Shown: in pieces, positions 29,595-41,018 of the stretch
Numbering within the stretch: position 1 is the first letter of the stretch
Layout: the number at the start of each line of letters is the position of its first letter
Source: Cucurbitaria berberidis CBS 394.84
Lineage: Eukaryota; Ascomycota; Dothideomycetes; Pleosporales; Cucurbitariaceae
Direction of reading: 5' to 3'
DNA length: 64,000 nucleotides
Assembly: GCF_010015615.1 (NCBI RefSeq)
Contig: NW_024468936.1
Span: 310,001-374,000, forward strand
Made by a program: the position numbers and the translations under genes
Notes under the pieces: model-generated
Seen by the model: the letters and a program-made list of their open reading frames with translations, nothing else
Told to the model about the DNA's origin: nothing
Database searches by the model: none

Positions 29595-32465
29595 TCAGGA
29601 CTCGCAGCCTATCCCAAACGCCCCATTTAGTCCCTCAAAGCCATGCCATAGCTCATCTTCTAGGAAGGCACTCATGGCGTCCACTTTCTCTCGAGCACTT
29701 TGGCGCCTCTGCTTCAAGGCATCTCCCAATATCGTTGCTGCTGAAAGAGCCATATCCGACTTTCTGCCTAGATACCACAGTGCTCGCACGCAATTGTCAG
29801 CTCGTCGAAACGTGTCCTCCTCATCAAGACAGGATGGCAACATCGTCTCAGACTCAAGCAACACGACGCCTGCCTTCGCAAATGCGCGAATCAGTACCGC
29901 AGTCCACGGCTCTGTTAGAAGGGCCCCCTGCGTGATTGCAAAATGGAAATCTCGTGATTGCGGGAACGGAGCATCGTCTCGTGGGCATGCGCAACTCGCT
30001 ATATCTGATAGCGTCCAGCAATTCCTCTCGCGGAAGCTCGCTACATAGCCAGCTGAGATGCGTCGATTCTGCGCTTCCTCAATCCCAAGGTCAGATTCGT
30101 CTACAATCTCGATGAGATCCGCTAGAAGGAGCGTTGCGAGATGCCAGTGGCTAGTCAGGCAGATGTACCAGGACTGTATGCGGAAGGGTAGGTCGTCATG
30201 GGCATTGATGCAATCCTGGATGAAGGGCGCGTATAGGCGGCTCCAGTGGTCACACACGTCTAGCGCTGCGTTCAGAGCTTTTTCGATCTCTTCCCCCCGG
30301 GCATTTCGGGCGAGGAGGGTTTGGATCCTAGTAATTCTCCTGAACAGCAATACCTTGACTGGAGCGGCATCGCACAATACAGCGGCGGCTTGGTCGAAAG
30401 AACACGGCCATCTGGTGGGAGCATCTTGCATTCGTGCGTGCTGACAAGCGAAGAGATAGTCGTCCCAATGGGCGTCACTCTGTTCCATTGGAACAAGGTC
30501 AGTACTATTACTGTTCAAGTCTGCCACTTCCCTGTTTTCGTTGAGTACCATGTCGCTGTCTTCATCTGACACCACCAAAGGTCGCTTATGCATTGCTGCT
30601 GATAGGGTGTCGAACATGACTCCCAGCCAGAAGAGCAAATCGACTGTTGCGCGATCCTCACTTTCAAGGCGGCCAGCTGATGGACGATACTTCTTTCCGC
30701 AACGCGAAGCTCTTGGAGCCGTCCGCGATTTATCCCCACGTATCGCCATCCTCGACCTTAGTGAGTGTATCAAACGGAGGCCCTTCTCTAGATGTACTGG
30801 AGGCCCTTCCGTATCCATTGCGAGGTTCATTTTGGACAACAAATCCTCACATTCGTCCATATCTTGATCCTCAGCATCTAGTGGCATTTTCGGTTCTTGC
30901 CCACCTCTTTCTGGCACTCCTACCTCCGTTTGCTGATGCTGATCCGGCTCTTTCACACGCTCCTGTCTGCCTTCGTCGTCTTCGATAGGCTTTTGCGTCA
31001 AGGCAAAGACAATCTCTGCTAGCACCACCCGAAACGATTCGATTTCTCCAGCGGCTTGCAGTGCACCGCGAGCCTCATGCCATGCAGAAATCTGGAGTGC
31101 TCGATCGAACTCGATCCCCTCTGGCACACTTTCGTTGTTCCCGGAATCGAACACTCCATTTGCACCATTACTATGGAATGGATACTTTGCTCTGCTCCTT
31201 TGGCTGGACTGTGCCCACTGACTAGCAAACGCGTAAATCGCCATGTTAAGGGCCTTGCTTGCCGCTCTGTCCTCGGCGAAGGTGAGCTGCCTTCCTCTGA
31301 TTGATGCAGCTAGACGATCAAGCCGAAATACTCGATAATACATGCGATTCCAATCCGGAGAGGTATTCGCTTTATTGCCTATCGTTATATCAACCCTTGC
31401 AGTATTCGGGCACGTTCGCTCGGTCAGCCAACAGGCAAGGGCGTTTTCGAAACTGTCATGATAGATCTTCAGCAAGCCTTCAGTCAAACACGCCTTGTTT
31501 ATTGCCGAATTCAAGTCGTTTACAAACGGTATTGGTGGACAAGGGAGCGAACCAATTGAGACCGGTTCTGGTGTGCGACGACGTCGTTTTCGATTGACGC
31601 GCATGATAGCGCGGCTCGTCTTGGGGGCAACCGTGCTCGTATCGTCGTGTTCTGGATACGCTTCGTAGGGACTCTCAATTGCGATGGCGTCGTCAGCCCC
31701 TTCCGATAACGTGTCTATCGATGATCCTTTGCCCGAGTCGCAATGGAGTGTAGCCTGGCTGTCCTCAAATGGTTCACTCAAATAGCTGAAACCATCTCTT
31801 TCGTCCTGTTCAGCTTTGCCGGGGGAAATGGAGGGGGCAGACTGGAACCAGGATAGGGAACTGGAATCGAGAGTCGATATCCCGCTTGGAAAGTCACCGA
31901 AAGTTATCCCCAGCTCTATCGGATTGATCTGTGGCACGGGATCTACGTCATACCCTGTATCCGGTTGACTGTCGGATTTCATAACATGCGCCTGCGGAGT
32001 AGCCTCTCGTTTTACCTGCAATCCGCCAGAGGAGCTGCTTTGCGTTCGACGACGTTTTGCTGGCGGTGCTGCACTCTGTGGTGGCTGTGCCGCCTGCAAC
32101 ACACGTTGCGACCGAAGCCATTCAAAAGTGCAATTTTTCTTCGTTTTCTCGCAGTTTGCGCATGAAGCCAGAGGCCCGTAGACATCTAGATGGTCAATTG
32201 CTGCCTATCGTGTCCCTTTGACGAAGCGTGGCTTACCACTATAGTGGAACACCGTTGGGTTCCCACTAGACTTATTAGTATCCAGCAAGGTGTCCTCCAG
32301 GATGGCCGCGTCGCACGCTCTCTTCCCCTTGCGACATTGATCACAGCATCGGTTCTGCTTCCTGCTCGTCTTCGAAGGCTTCGTGGCGCCCATGGCCGAC
32401 GCCGGCGTGGGCGACGTCCATGCATAATCGAGGAACGACTTCGGTTGAACGTCGACGAAATTCAT
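29595..32465 (-). CDS. Zn2Cys6 transcription factor, AlcR-like asymmetric zinc cluster
   Basis: Two exons (32465-32237, 32185-29595) give 939 residues. The zinc cluster is Cys41-x2-Cys44-x6-Cys51, then a 33-residue loop, then Cys85-x2-Cys88-x6-Cys95. The intron falls inside the loop, and splicing gives HYSDVYGPLASCANC. The segment CTFEWLRSQ right after the last Cys resembles the ethanol regulator AlcR, which also has a long central loop. A basic stretch (PAKRRRTQ) is a likely nuclear signal. The middle holds acidic Ser-rich regions, a KRKRRRTPE patch and a C-terminal helical region (QSWYICLTSHWHLATLLLADL) typical of fungal regulatory domains. Target genes are unknown. It may be a local regulator for the accessory genes around it, but nothing shows that. 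Confidence 0.9.
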
Positions 32466-33402
32466 GGTTAGTTGCGTGCGACCCGGACTCTATGGCGAAA
32501 AGAGGATAAACCACGAGGAGATTGCAACGACCATGGAGAAAGTTGGTGCTGATATGCACACCCCGCGCCGGCGGCATTAGTTTCACACCCCAGGTTCGAA
32601 AGCGGGGAAGGCCAAGCCGTCCTAGCTACATGTGACAACATCCATGCAGCCAACCCGACAGTTATTACTACAATATGACTTCGATACCCCCCTAAAGACA
32701 GTACGCAGTCGACCGACTTACAACGGCCCTTTGATCGTCCAGATTTTCCTGCTTTGTGCTCCCTTCAGCAAGATACGCAACTCGCTCGGACAATCTTCGC
32801 ACCTAACTCGACAGAACTTCGCCCGAAACTGCATGCACATCCCAGTCCGGTACAACTTTCCCGTTCCCGAGCGCCTCCATCATTGGCTTCAGTATTCGCA
32901 GACCCCGTGAAACTCTATCAAAAAGGGCCGTTCGGGATCACGGATCGGTCCAAAGCGGTCAACGAGCACCAGTCCTTTTCACCGCCTTGATGACCCCCAT
33001 GCCGTCGTTCGAATGAGGATTCGCGGATTATCTAGCTCGAACACAGTAACTTTCACAGACATGGATCCTGTCTGTGAAGTTGTTCAGTCTTATCTGCTGC
33101 TGAACCACACACCCCTGTCGGTGCTAATATGAGGCTCAACCAATGTGGGACCGGCGCTTATCAACCGCGCGTGTTGTGCTACGTCATTCTTCATACGGAA
33201 CGAGCGTTGGGCATCACAATGGTCTGATCATGAATGACTATCAGGAGCTGTCTAACATACTAATCTAATTAGGTTTACAGTTTTGCCGCGAGGTGTCTGT
33301 ACAATTGCAGTCTAGTACGTCCTCAAAAGATGATTTCCAAAGCGTCTACGTCCTAGCTGAGCTATCCACGGTTCTGTCAAGGTTCTTTGGGTTGGTCAGC
33401 CC
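32466..33402. other. Intergenic, promoter of the zinc-cluster gene
   Basis: 937 bp. It contains a strong inverted repeat at 33052-33078 (listed separately). No gene is supported. Confidence 0.45.
33052..33078. repeat. 10-bp perfect inverted repeat, 7-nt spacer
   Basis: TTCACAGACA (33052-33061) and TGTCTGTGAA (33069-33078) are exact inverse complements around TGGATCC. It lies about 590 bp upstream of the zinc-cluster gene start and 325 bp past the end of the beta-lactamase-like gene. It may be a dimeric factor site or an RNA hairpin in a long leader or trailer. Confidence 0.65.
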
Positions 33403-34740
33403 TCAAGCCCCAAGAGCCTGATAAATCTGAGTCTCAATATCAAACCACAGTCCGAGAACCTTTGCATCCCCAAATGGCAGGATCTGACTACAGACAAATC
33501 CTCCAACACCCTTCTCCCGATCGCACCACCACCAGCAATTCGGCAGACCAGCCCAGAACCCGGTACTCTTGGATCTGCCCGTTGGACCTCCATTCGATAG
33601 CATGAAAGTCAAGCCCCAGCCTTGAGGCGGGTTACCTTCAACTGGGTAGAGATCAGGCAGCGGGTTTGTAAGCTCGGGCTTTGCATCGGGTATCCCTTGC
33701 CGACCAAAATCTGGGAACTGTTTGATTTGATTTGTGAACATCAAGTCTACGGTTTCCTTTTTGAGAATTGTAGCTCTGGTCGTAGGGGACGTTCCGTCGT
33801 TGAGGAGGGTGGCAATGATTTCTGCGCGATGTCAAAATCACGATGCGACGCGGCTTGGACAACTTACGGGCATAATCCGATGGGGTCGCAAATGCTCCCG
33901 CCCCTCCACTGTTCAGCACATCCTTTCTCTCAGATGACGTGACTACCAACGGCTTGCGAAGCAGATGATCTCGTCCGATCAAGGAGCCATCGTGCTTTCT
34001 ATGGTTCATGAGCGCGAGCCTCTTCTTCATTTCTTCAGTCGGAAAGAAGGAGATGTTCTTTAAACCCAGCGGCTCAAAGATATACTTATGGCAGTAATCA
34101 TTCAGCGACAGCCCAGTAGCGCGCTCTAATGCGAGGCCTGCAAAGTCGATGTTCACACCGTATTGCCAGCCCTCGCCTGGTTGGAAGAGGAGAGGTTGGA
34201 GAATGTCTTTGATGTGCCCGGAGAATTCGTCGAAGCCGATCGGATGTGAGAAATCGCGTAGCTCATTGTTGAAGAATGTGTAGCCAAAGCCAGCTATCAA
34301 TCGGTAAGTAACGGATATCCAGTAGAAAACTGTGGACTGCGTCTAGACATACCAGTATGCGTCAAAAGCATCCTCAACGTAATCTTCCTCTTCTTATCGA
34401 CCAACGTCCCATCTTTCTGCAACACTTTGATATCCTTCAATTCGGGCACCAACCTCTCGATCTCATCGCCGTCATCTAGAGATAGCTTTCCCTGCTCGAC
34501 CAGTTGCATGCATGCTATGCCTGCAATCATTTTCGTGCATGATGCAATCCAAAAGACATTGTCGATCGTCATGGGTTCCGAGCTGGTAGCACCGCGATAA
34601 CCGGAAGCGTGCGCGAACAGTTCCTTGCCATCTTTACCGACTACCACGACGCTGGTTCCTGGGATGTCGGACTTTGGGTCTGCGCAGGCTGCATCGACGG
34701 TTTTCTTGAGACTTTGGATGACTTCAGCAGAAAGCGGCAT
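33403..34740 (-). CDS. Beta-lactamase-like serine hydrolase / transesterase
   Basis: Three exons (34740-34353, 34293-33868, 33821-33403) give 410 residues. The S-x-x-K motif is SCTK at residues 67-70 (FWIASCTKMIAG). LTLRMLLTHT-type wording precedes the first intron, the Y-x-N motif is YGVN (GEGWQYGVNIDFAGL), and a late GGFVCS-type region follows. The family (class C beta-lactamase fold, including EstB-type esterases and LovD-type acyltransferases) uses the Ser for acyl transfer. Fungal copies act on esters or polyketide intermediates, and the substrate here is unknown. No signal peptide is seen, so it is probably cytosolic. Both splices keep the frame. There is no polyketide synthase nearby. 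Confidence 0.92.
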
Positions 34741-35520
34741 CTTGTGCGTGCAATTGAGAGTAATGCGTTGCTTAAACTCGTAATGGTCAATTAAGTTACC
34801 TTTTTATTTAGAGGGCTTCCTTCGGGTACAAGTAGCTAGGCCCACTCTGGAGACCCATTAACAACCTCGGGCGCCTCCTCAGGCCTAAGAAAGGCCCATG
34901 AGTGTCATCATGCTACTCACAACCCTGCAGCAAAATACATCCCGGCAAACGAGCATACCCCGCACGGGGATCTCCTGCTTAGCAGTGTGAGTTGTTGGTG
35001 TGGTGTGCCGCCGGAACCGCAGTGCGGGGAAGCATTTTGGCTCTACACGTGGTGCACGTGGATATTGACGTGTGGAGTGCTTAGTCAGGATTTTTATTCA
35101 CATTCACCACGTCGGGCGCGATCTTTGAGAGCTATGATTATATTTGTTAGTTGCTCTATTTACAGGCTTCGTAGTCATGGTGTTGTCTTGCGAAACTAGA
35201 CTCGTTTCCTTCATTTTACTAGACTGAATCCGCACTCCTCGAGGTACCTTCTCAAAACCAGCGATAACCCCAGGCGTAGGCACTTTTTATATCTTCGCTA
35301 CTAGACTAAAAGCGGCTATAGTAACAGGAAGTCTGTGTCAGGATCTAATGGTATAGTAGCGTCAGGCCACTGGACTAGTCCGAAGCATCCAAACAAGATA
35401 ACACTGATTTCCAGGTCAGGCTGATTCGAGGGTTTATGCCGTCACCCAGCTTGATTTCCATGCAACACACTGACTATTCAAACATTCCAGTACAAGCCTC
35501 AAACGAGCAGATCCTTGCTT
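34741..35520. other. Intergenic, upstream of the beta-lactamase-like gene
   Basis: 780 bp. Two CACGTG boxes at 35046-35051 and 35055-35060 and a CCCCG-CA-CGGGG palindrome near 34956 are visible. The right half, near 35200-35350, looks like decayed AT-rich sequence. No gene seen. Confidence 0.45.
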
Positions 35521-36464
35521 CTATGGAAAAGGCGGGGCTAACGACATGTGATTGCCCGAATGAAGTTCCCTTGGCGATACAGGAGGTAACTCAGCAGGCG
35601 GCGCGTACTGGGTAGCGTACCCCTCGGGCCCGGGCCCGACGTATTCTTGAGGTATGTACGGGTTCGTCGGGGTTTCTACGTGGTTTGATGTTCCTGATGT
35701 TGATGCCTTATTCTTATACCTGGCCCTCTGAGCGACAAAGATGCCGGCAAGGATTGTGAGTCCAGCAATGGCACCCAGGACAATTCCAGCAATTGCACCT
35801 CCAGAAAGCTTAGTCTTCTTTTCAGTTTGCCCGGGAGCCACTGAAGTGGCTGTGGTAGATGGAGCTGCTCCTGATACTGAACTTGCAGTCGCTGAGGCGG
35901 ATGAAACTACAGATGAGCTCACCATACTCGACGAAAGTGCACCACCTAGGACTTGTGCCAACCTCACGACTCTACTTTCATCTGCACAGCAGGTGGGGTT
36001 GTTCGCACCACAACACCATCGATCACTATCTGCTTTCCCCGTACACGGTGTTAATTGCGTATGCCCATATTTATCTTTTGTACTTCTGCATGCGGTAATG
36101 CACTTGCCAAATTCGATACCACTGCTAGTGCAAAAGTTTGCCCACCATCTGATAGTTAAGGTTAGTAAGTTCAACTGAGCACAATAATTAAATGCGTCAC
36201 ATACGTTGTCGCATCGCCAGCGCGATTCTGACATAGACCATTGGGCAGACATTCGTCTACGGTATCGCGGATGCCACCAGCTGGATTAGGACGGTCAAAG
36301 GCGCAACAGATCGTCGGTGGACCACCAGAGGTGCAAGGTTGGTACGAATTGTAGAATTCTTCATCTGGAAGCACTGTGCCGTTTGCAAAGTAGCACGGGC
36401 TGCGTTGTGCGAGTGTCATTCTAGCAATAAAGACTATGGCAAGGCTGAGAGACAACGAGCTCAT
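35521..36464 (-). CDS. Cys-rich single-pass membrane protein (sensor-like)
   Basis: Two exons (36464-36205, 36148-35521) give 295 residues. A signal peptide (MSSLSLSLAIVFIARMTLA) leads to a Cys-rich ectodomain: SPCYFANGTVLPDEEF, CTSGGPPTICCAF, CLPNGLCQN, then CTSSGIEFGKCITACRS and WCCGANNPTCCADES. This is followed by a Ser/Thr/Ala-rich stalk (O-glycosylation is likely), one membrane helix (GGAIAGIVLGAIAGLTILAGI), a basic stop (QRARYKNK) and a Pro-rich cytoplasmic tail. This layout is common among fungal surface proteins of unknown role and resembles wall sensors in architecture only. A more upstream ATG at 36623 exists but would place the signal peptide internally, so 36464 was chosen. Confidence 0.85.
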
Positions 36465-37766
36465 TGTGATCGCTGTGAAGTGAATATGTCCCGTGGATTC
36501 GAAGGTCTCTGACTGAAATAAGATGCTGCAGGCAATACAACTCGCCGGTATCACTGCACCACAGGGAAGGAAAGTAGAGAGCCGATAAAAGATTGCAAAA
36601 AAGAACGCTCCCAGGCTACGCACTGCCTATAAAGTAACTATCTGACATGGAATCGGCGCTAGGACATGCAATCAGGCTTCTATTCGACTAGTGCCCGAGG
36701 TTACAATCTGAGAGACGTGTATCCTGTGACGGCTTACTGGCTATCTACGCAGCCGAGGAGGCACAGTGTGTTCAGCCTCGCGAAAACCTTTCCGTCGCGT
36801 TACGACAGTGCAACATTTTCCTAGCGTCTAGATTCTTGTCATAGTAGCTAGAGATGCGGGCACGTTAGATACAGTCCGCAAGATGTTGAGTTTTTGTTTC
36901 TACCTCTGCCTCCAATACGATCTGTGACGGTCTGCTCAAAGTGTAACGCTTTCAAGCCTTGTCAAGAAGTATTGGTTTGGTCCTTCATGCATCTTAGTGG
37001 GGCTTAGACCACACAGCATGTACCAAGAATACGACTTGGGCTCAGCTCAGGTTCATTTAAGGAGAATCGATTCATGATCCTCATTTCGCCTTACTATTGG
37101 TCTCGACCTCCCCCGTGATAGCTGTAACTCCGGTACTCTGGTTCTGCATGTGGTAAGTTTAGTCGAAGCGGCGCCACCCAGAACTATTTGTTGAATCACG
37201 CCCTCTGTGATCCAGCCACATGCAATATTGACTATGGAAAGAAGTTTTCCAAAATAATTGCGCTACGCTTTAAACTTCAGGTAATATATTTGTTCGGTCC
37301 TTTAGGATTAACTCTAATACTAACTAAAAGTAATACCGTAACAATAGGCTAGAAGAAGTATGCCGTCCACGAAATCCTGGTAAAGATCCAGCCTTGGGTC
37401 TATCCTCGGTTGATTTAATGGGGCAATAATGCGGCGGAGAAGAGGTCTGCGGGGCCGGCAGGAATGCTAGGTTGGTACCATGGTTAGTTGCTGCACTAAA
37501 GCATCGAAGATGAGCTGGTTCCCCATTGTGGCTGCGGGATTTTGGGGCTTTTCACTGACTTGCTAGAAGTTTCCATGTCTTGATCATAGATCTACGCTTG
37601 AGCGAACATAGTTCAGGCGGGCTTAGATCTAATAATGATAATAATCTTTAAAGTCTCTTAATAACGTGAATTTTTGGACGAAGATAAGCCAAAAGAAATG
37701 TTAATAAACGGATAATAAGCGACGGTCATACCATGTAGACTTAGGGACCTCCAGGGGTACCGAAAC
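36465..37766. other. AT-rich gene-poor gap
   Basis: 1302 bp. Stretches near 37240-37350 and 37620-37730 are strongly AT-rich and full of stops (TAATAATGATAATAATC), as in decayed or RIP-mutated DNA. No element ends or coding remnants could be identified. Confidence 0.45.
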
Positions 37767-40192
37767 TCAATCGCCCGTTAGATCGATACAATTAGCCCCA
37801 GCTGGAACGTGGAAAGCTGCCTCGGAAAGTTTGCTTGGTGTCGGCTTCGGCGGTGGGCTCGCTATGGCCATTTGAGTGGTAGTGGTCATGTCAGAGTTTG
37901 CTGCAAAGTGTCGGAGGCGCGCAGCGCGGATGCTAGCGGGGGTACTTGATGTTGATGCCAACATCGTCGGGATTGTAGGAGAGTTCAATGTCCAATGCGA
38001 AGAGTCTGCAGGTGCTAGTGCCATGATGTTATGGACAGTAGATTTTTCAGAGCTGCCTGGCTCGTGTGGCAGGACCTTGCGTATTTGCTGAGAAGATCCG
38101 GCGGGCATTGAAGCTGAATTGGTCGGTAAGGACATTAAACTAGGCGACTCTGAATGCATCAGGCTATTCGCTGCGCTCCTTGAAACTTCCCGCGCATAGG
38201 TCCCATCAAGCACATCGTGTGAAAGTGACGAGAACGGGGACATTTGTTGCTTTTGCATGCTCAATCTGAGCGCTAACTGGAGATCCCGGTCTTCTTTCTC
38301 GACCGTCTCAGCAAGTGAAGTTTCCACAAGGATTGGTGCGCTAAATGGCGTATTTTTGTTCCCATGATCATAGATTGACCAGTTCTCTTCATCCTCTGAT
38401 GGCTCGGGCGAGCCGAGGTCAACAATCTGAGAGATGGCTGATCGTATTGAAGTTGGGTTTTGGGAGCGGACTCTATTCGGAAGACGAAGTGCGTTGTCAT
38501 CCTCTGAATCGGAAAGCTCGATGAGAATCTTCTCTCTTACGGTGGACTGCTGATTGCCTGGTCTAGAGGGTGTTGTCGAAGCCTGGGAATGTGGCATATC
38601 CTTCAAGGAGTTGCTTGAGCAAGCGCTGGGCAGAACCTGGCTGGTAACTTGATCGTCTCCGTTATGTTTGCGTCTTCGCTTTGTTGCAATAGGTGTTTCA
38701 TTGGCTTGCGCATCGCCATCTGTTTGTTGTCTGCGCTTAGGAGTTCGGCGGTTTGGCACTGCCGGAGGAGGGTCCAGCACATCATGTGGAAGCGCCTTTT
38801 GAAGCCAGTAGTCTGGTATCTCACATTCGACTCGATACTCGGGATCGAACAAAGAAGCTCTGTCCCCATTCCAGTAGCCTAATCGATCCCCCTCAAAGTC
38901 TGCTCGTCCCAGGCTAGTAACACCAAAAGGTGAGAAGGTGAGCTTGCGCTCGAAACTGCGCGTTGCCGGCTGATCGTTGTCCTTCTTCACCCGCCGTTTG
39001 GTAAGTTTGATATTGTGGATGACCTCGCGGGGCAATGCTGGGTTTCTTTGGGACATATGCTTCGTCAGTAGAACCGGGCCAACCCAGTCCATGTATCTCC
39101 TTCCCCATATGTTAAAGCGTGAGCTTGTCACCTCCAAGAGTTTGAGTTCTTGGATGGGACGCTCATAGCCTAGGTTGAGCCTCGAGCTGCTACGGAGCAC
39201 CTCATCGCTGGAAACCTTGGGGTTGTAATACTTTTGTAGGATCTTAAAGTCGGGAAAGTTCGCAGGGACAAATATGTGCTTCGCGCGCGGGGTCGTTCTT
39301 AGAAACTCAGCTAGCTGTGCGCTCCAGACGCTACAGTCCCTCTGATTTCGACACGAGCAAAGAGCCCGTCCTAATCCCATCTTGACAGCATGCATAGCTG
39401 TAGCAGTACCACATCCAGGAAGACCAGATGTCTGATAGTCGCCCCCAGATAGCATAGCAAAGAGGACTAGACCTTCTCGATCCAGGCCAAATTTCTCTTC
39501 CATCTGACGAGACTCCACGACTCGAACAAACTTGTTATTCTTCTTCGTGTTCTCTTTCGACCGATCGGTGTTCCCCTTCTCCTTGGCAACCCGATCATCG
39601 TGTATCCATAGAGTGCAGCCAAACATGAGACAATCCGAGTCCTGGGACCAGACAGCATCCACAATGCCTAGGATTTGCAAGCGAGCGCACTCAGCCTCAG
39701 CCTCTCCCGGCGCTTCGTGGTACGGTATGCCGAAGCAGGTGAGCATTTGCTGGAGCAGGCGTCGTTTCTCAAAGTCGATCTTGCCTCCGCCCCTTTTTCC
39801 CCGCTTCCAAGGACGGCCGGGGCCATCAAAGACGAAAATGAGTTGAATATTAAGGGTGAGTAGGCGGCAGATGCGGTAGAACATGGCTTTCTCGATACCC
39901 TGGAACGCGGCCTCATTCGAGGCTAGTCGCATTAGCGAAAGAAACTATTTAGAAGAGCACACCTACCATCACGGATAGCGTATACCTGGGCTTGGGTGAG
40001 ATTGTTGAAGCGCCAGTCTGCCTCATCAACGGCGATTCTGAGGGGCCTGCCATGGCGTGTATGATGCTCTTCAGCAAGCTGCGCGATTGGAACAACCTGT
40101 TCATGGTCATGGATAATGCCCCAGAGGCTATCTCAATGTCAGGGACTATATATAGCTCAGCGATTTTCAGGTACGGACTCTGGAAGACCCAT
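37767..40192 (-). CDS. GEN1: Holliday-junction resolvase GEN1/Yen1 (XPG/Rad2 family)
   Basis: Three exons (40192-40179, 40127-39967, 39922-37767) give 776 residues. Exon 1 is only 14 nt, giving MGLP before DLWGIIHDHE. The enzyme cuts four-way junctions and flaps symmetrically during recombination repair in the nucleus. XPG-N residues: IAVDEADWRF and LIFVFDGPGRPWKRGKR. XPG-I: EAPGEAEAECARL (about 128-139) and SQDSDCLMFG (about 151-160) supply the acidic metal ligands. The helix-two-turn-helix follows (LSGGDYQTSGLPGCGTATAMHAV). The C-terminal half is disordered and Ser-rich with basic patches (ATKRRRKHNGDD), as in Yen1, where phosphorylation controls nuclear entry. The donor of intron 1 (GTCCGT) is weak, so the first four residues are less sure. 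Confidence 0.92.
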
Positions 40193-41018
40193 GACGTGTG
40201 AGTTGGGTTAGGAAGAATGCGCGACTCAGGCGAACCAAAAGCGCGACCTTAGCGCGATATTCGCGTCCGAAATGGAGACAACGACGGGACGAAGGCTGCG
40301 TTCGTAGTAGTCGCTCTTCGCCGCTAAGATAAGACGTCTAACCAATGATGACTGCGACCACAATGGTGTTCGTAGCCTTTCGGTGTTGGTGAGGACGACA
40401 GAGGTCGGGGAGACGCTAGGATGAGATTACGGGGCTTCTCTACCTCGACGCGAAACCACGTGGTTCGGAGGCCGTGCGTCGGCCTTTTGCGCTCTCCTTT
40501 TCTCTAATTGAAGACGCTAACGAGATTTATGCTAGTATATGATCTTACAGACTACAGACTCTCGCGATACAGAATAAATCCGACGCCCGACGTTATTTTC
40601 ATTTTCACTACGTCTGGGCGGCGTTACGGAGCGATACCTGGATACACAAACCAGTCATCCGTGCAGAAAGCACACGCTGGTGACCGGGAAGGGTGCACAT
40701 AGGACTCTGCTTCAACAGTCCGAGGAGCTCATGTTCCAGCTTAAGCTGGTATATCCACATTCGAATGCTGTTTGGTTGCTGTGAATCATACTTGGAGAAC
40801 CACGCTTACGGAACATACGTTGCGAATCTCTCGGGATAATTCGCGCTGTTCATCGCATTCTTTCTTTCGATGAACGGTAAAGGGCCCCTCTGGTACTTGA
40901 AAGCTCAGCTACTGCTTTGTAGTCTGTACGCGGTTGGCTATGAGGCTGAAGCGTCTCATTGATACTGCGAAGATCATAATTCGAGGATCACAGCTGAATT
41001 GGAACATAGCAAATCTGC
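40193..41018. other. Intergenic, tandem minus-strand genes
   Basis: 826 bp. The part next to 40193 is the resolvase promoter, rich in GCGCG/CGCG words. The rest is the 3' side of Ncs2. No gene seen. Confidence 0.5.
40260..40266 (-). promoter_or_regulatory. MBF-type box (ACGCGAA) upstream of the resolvase gene
   Basis: TTCGCGT on the plus strand reads ACGCGAA towards the gene, 68 bp before the start codon. It fits ACGCGNA, the G1/S MBF site. Further GCGCG words lie alongside (40220-40256). Regulation inferred. Confidence 0.45.
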
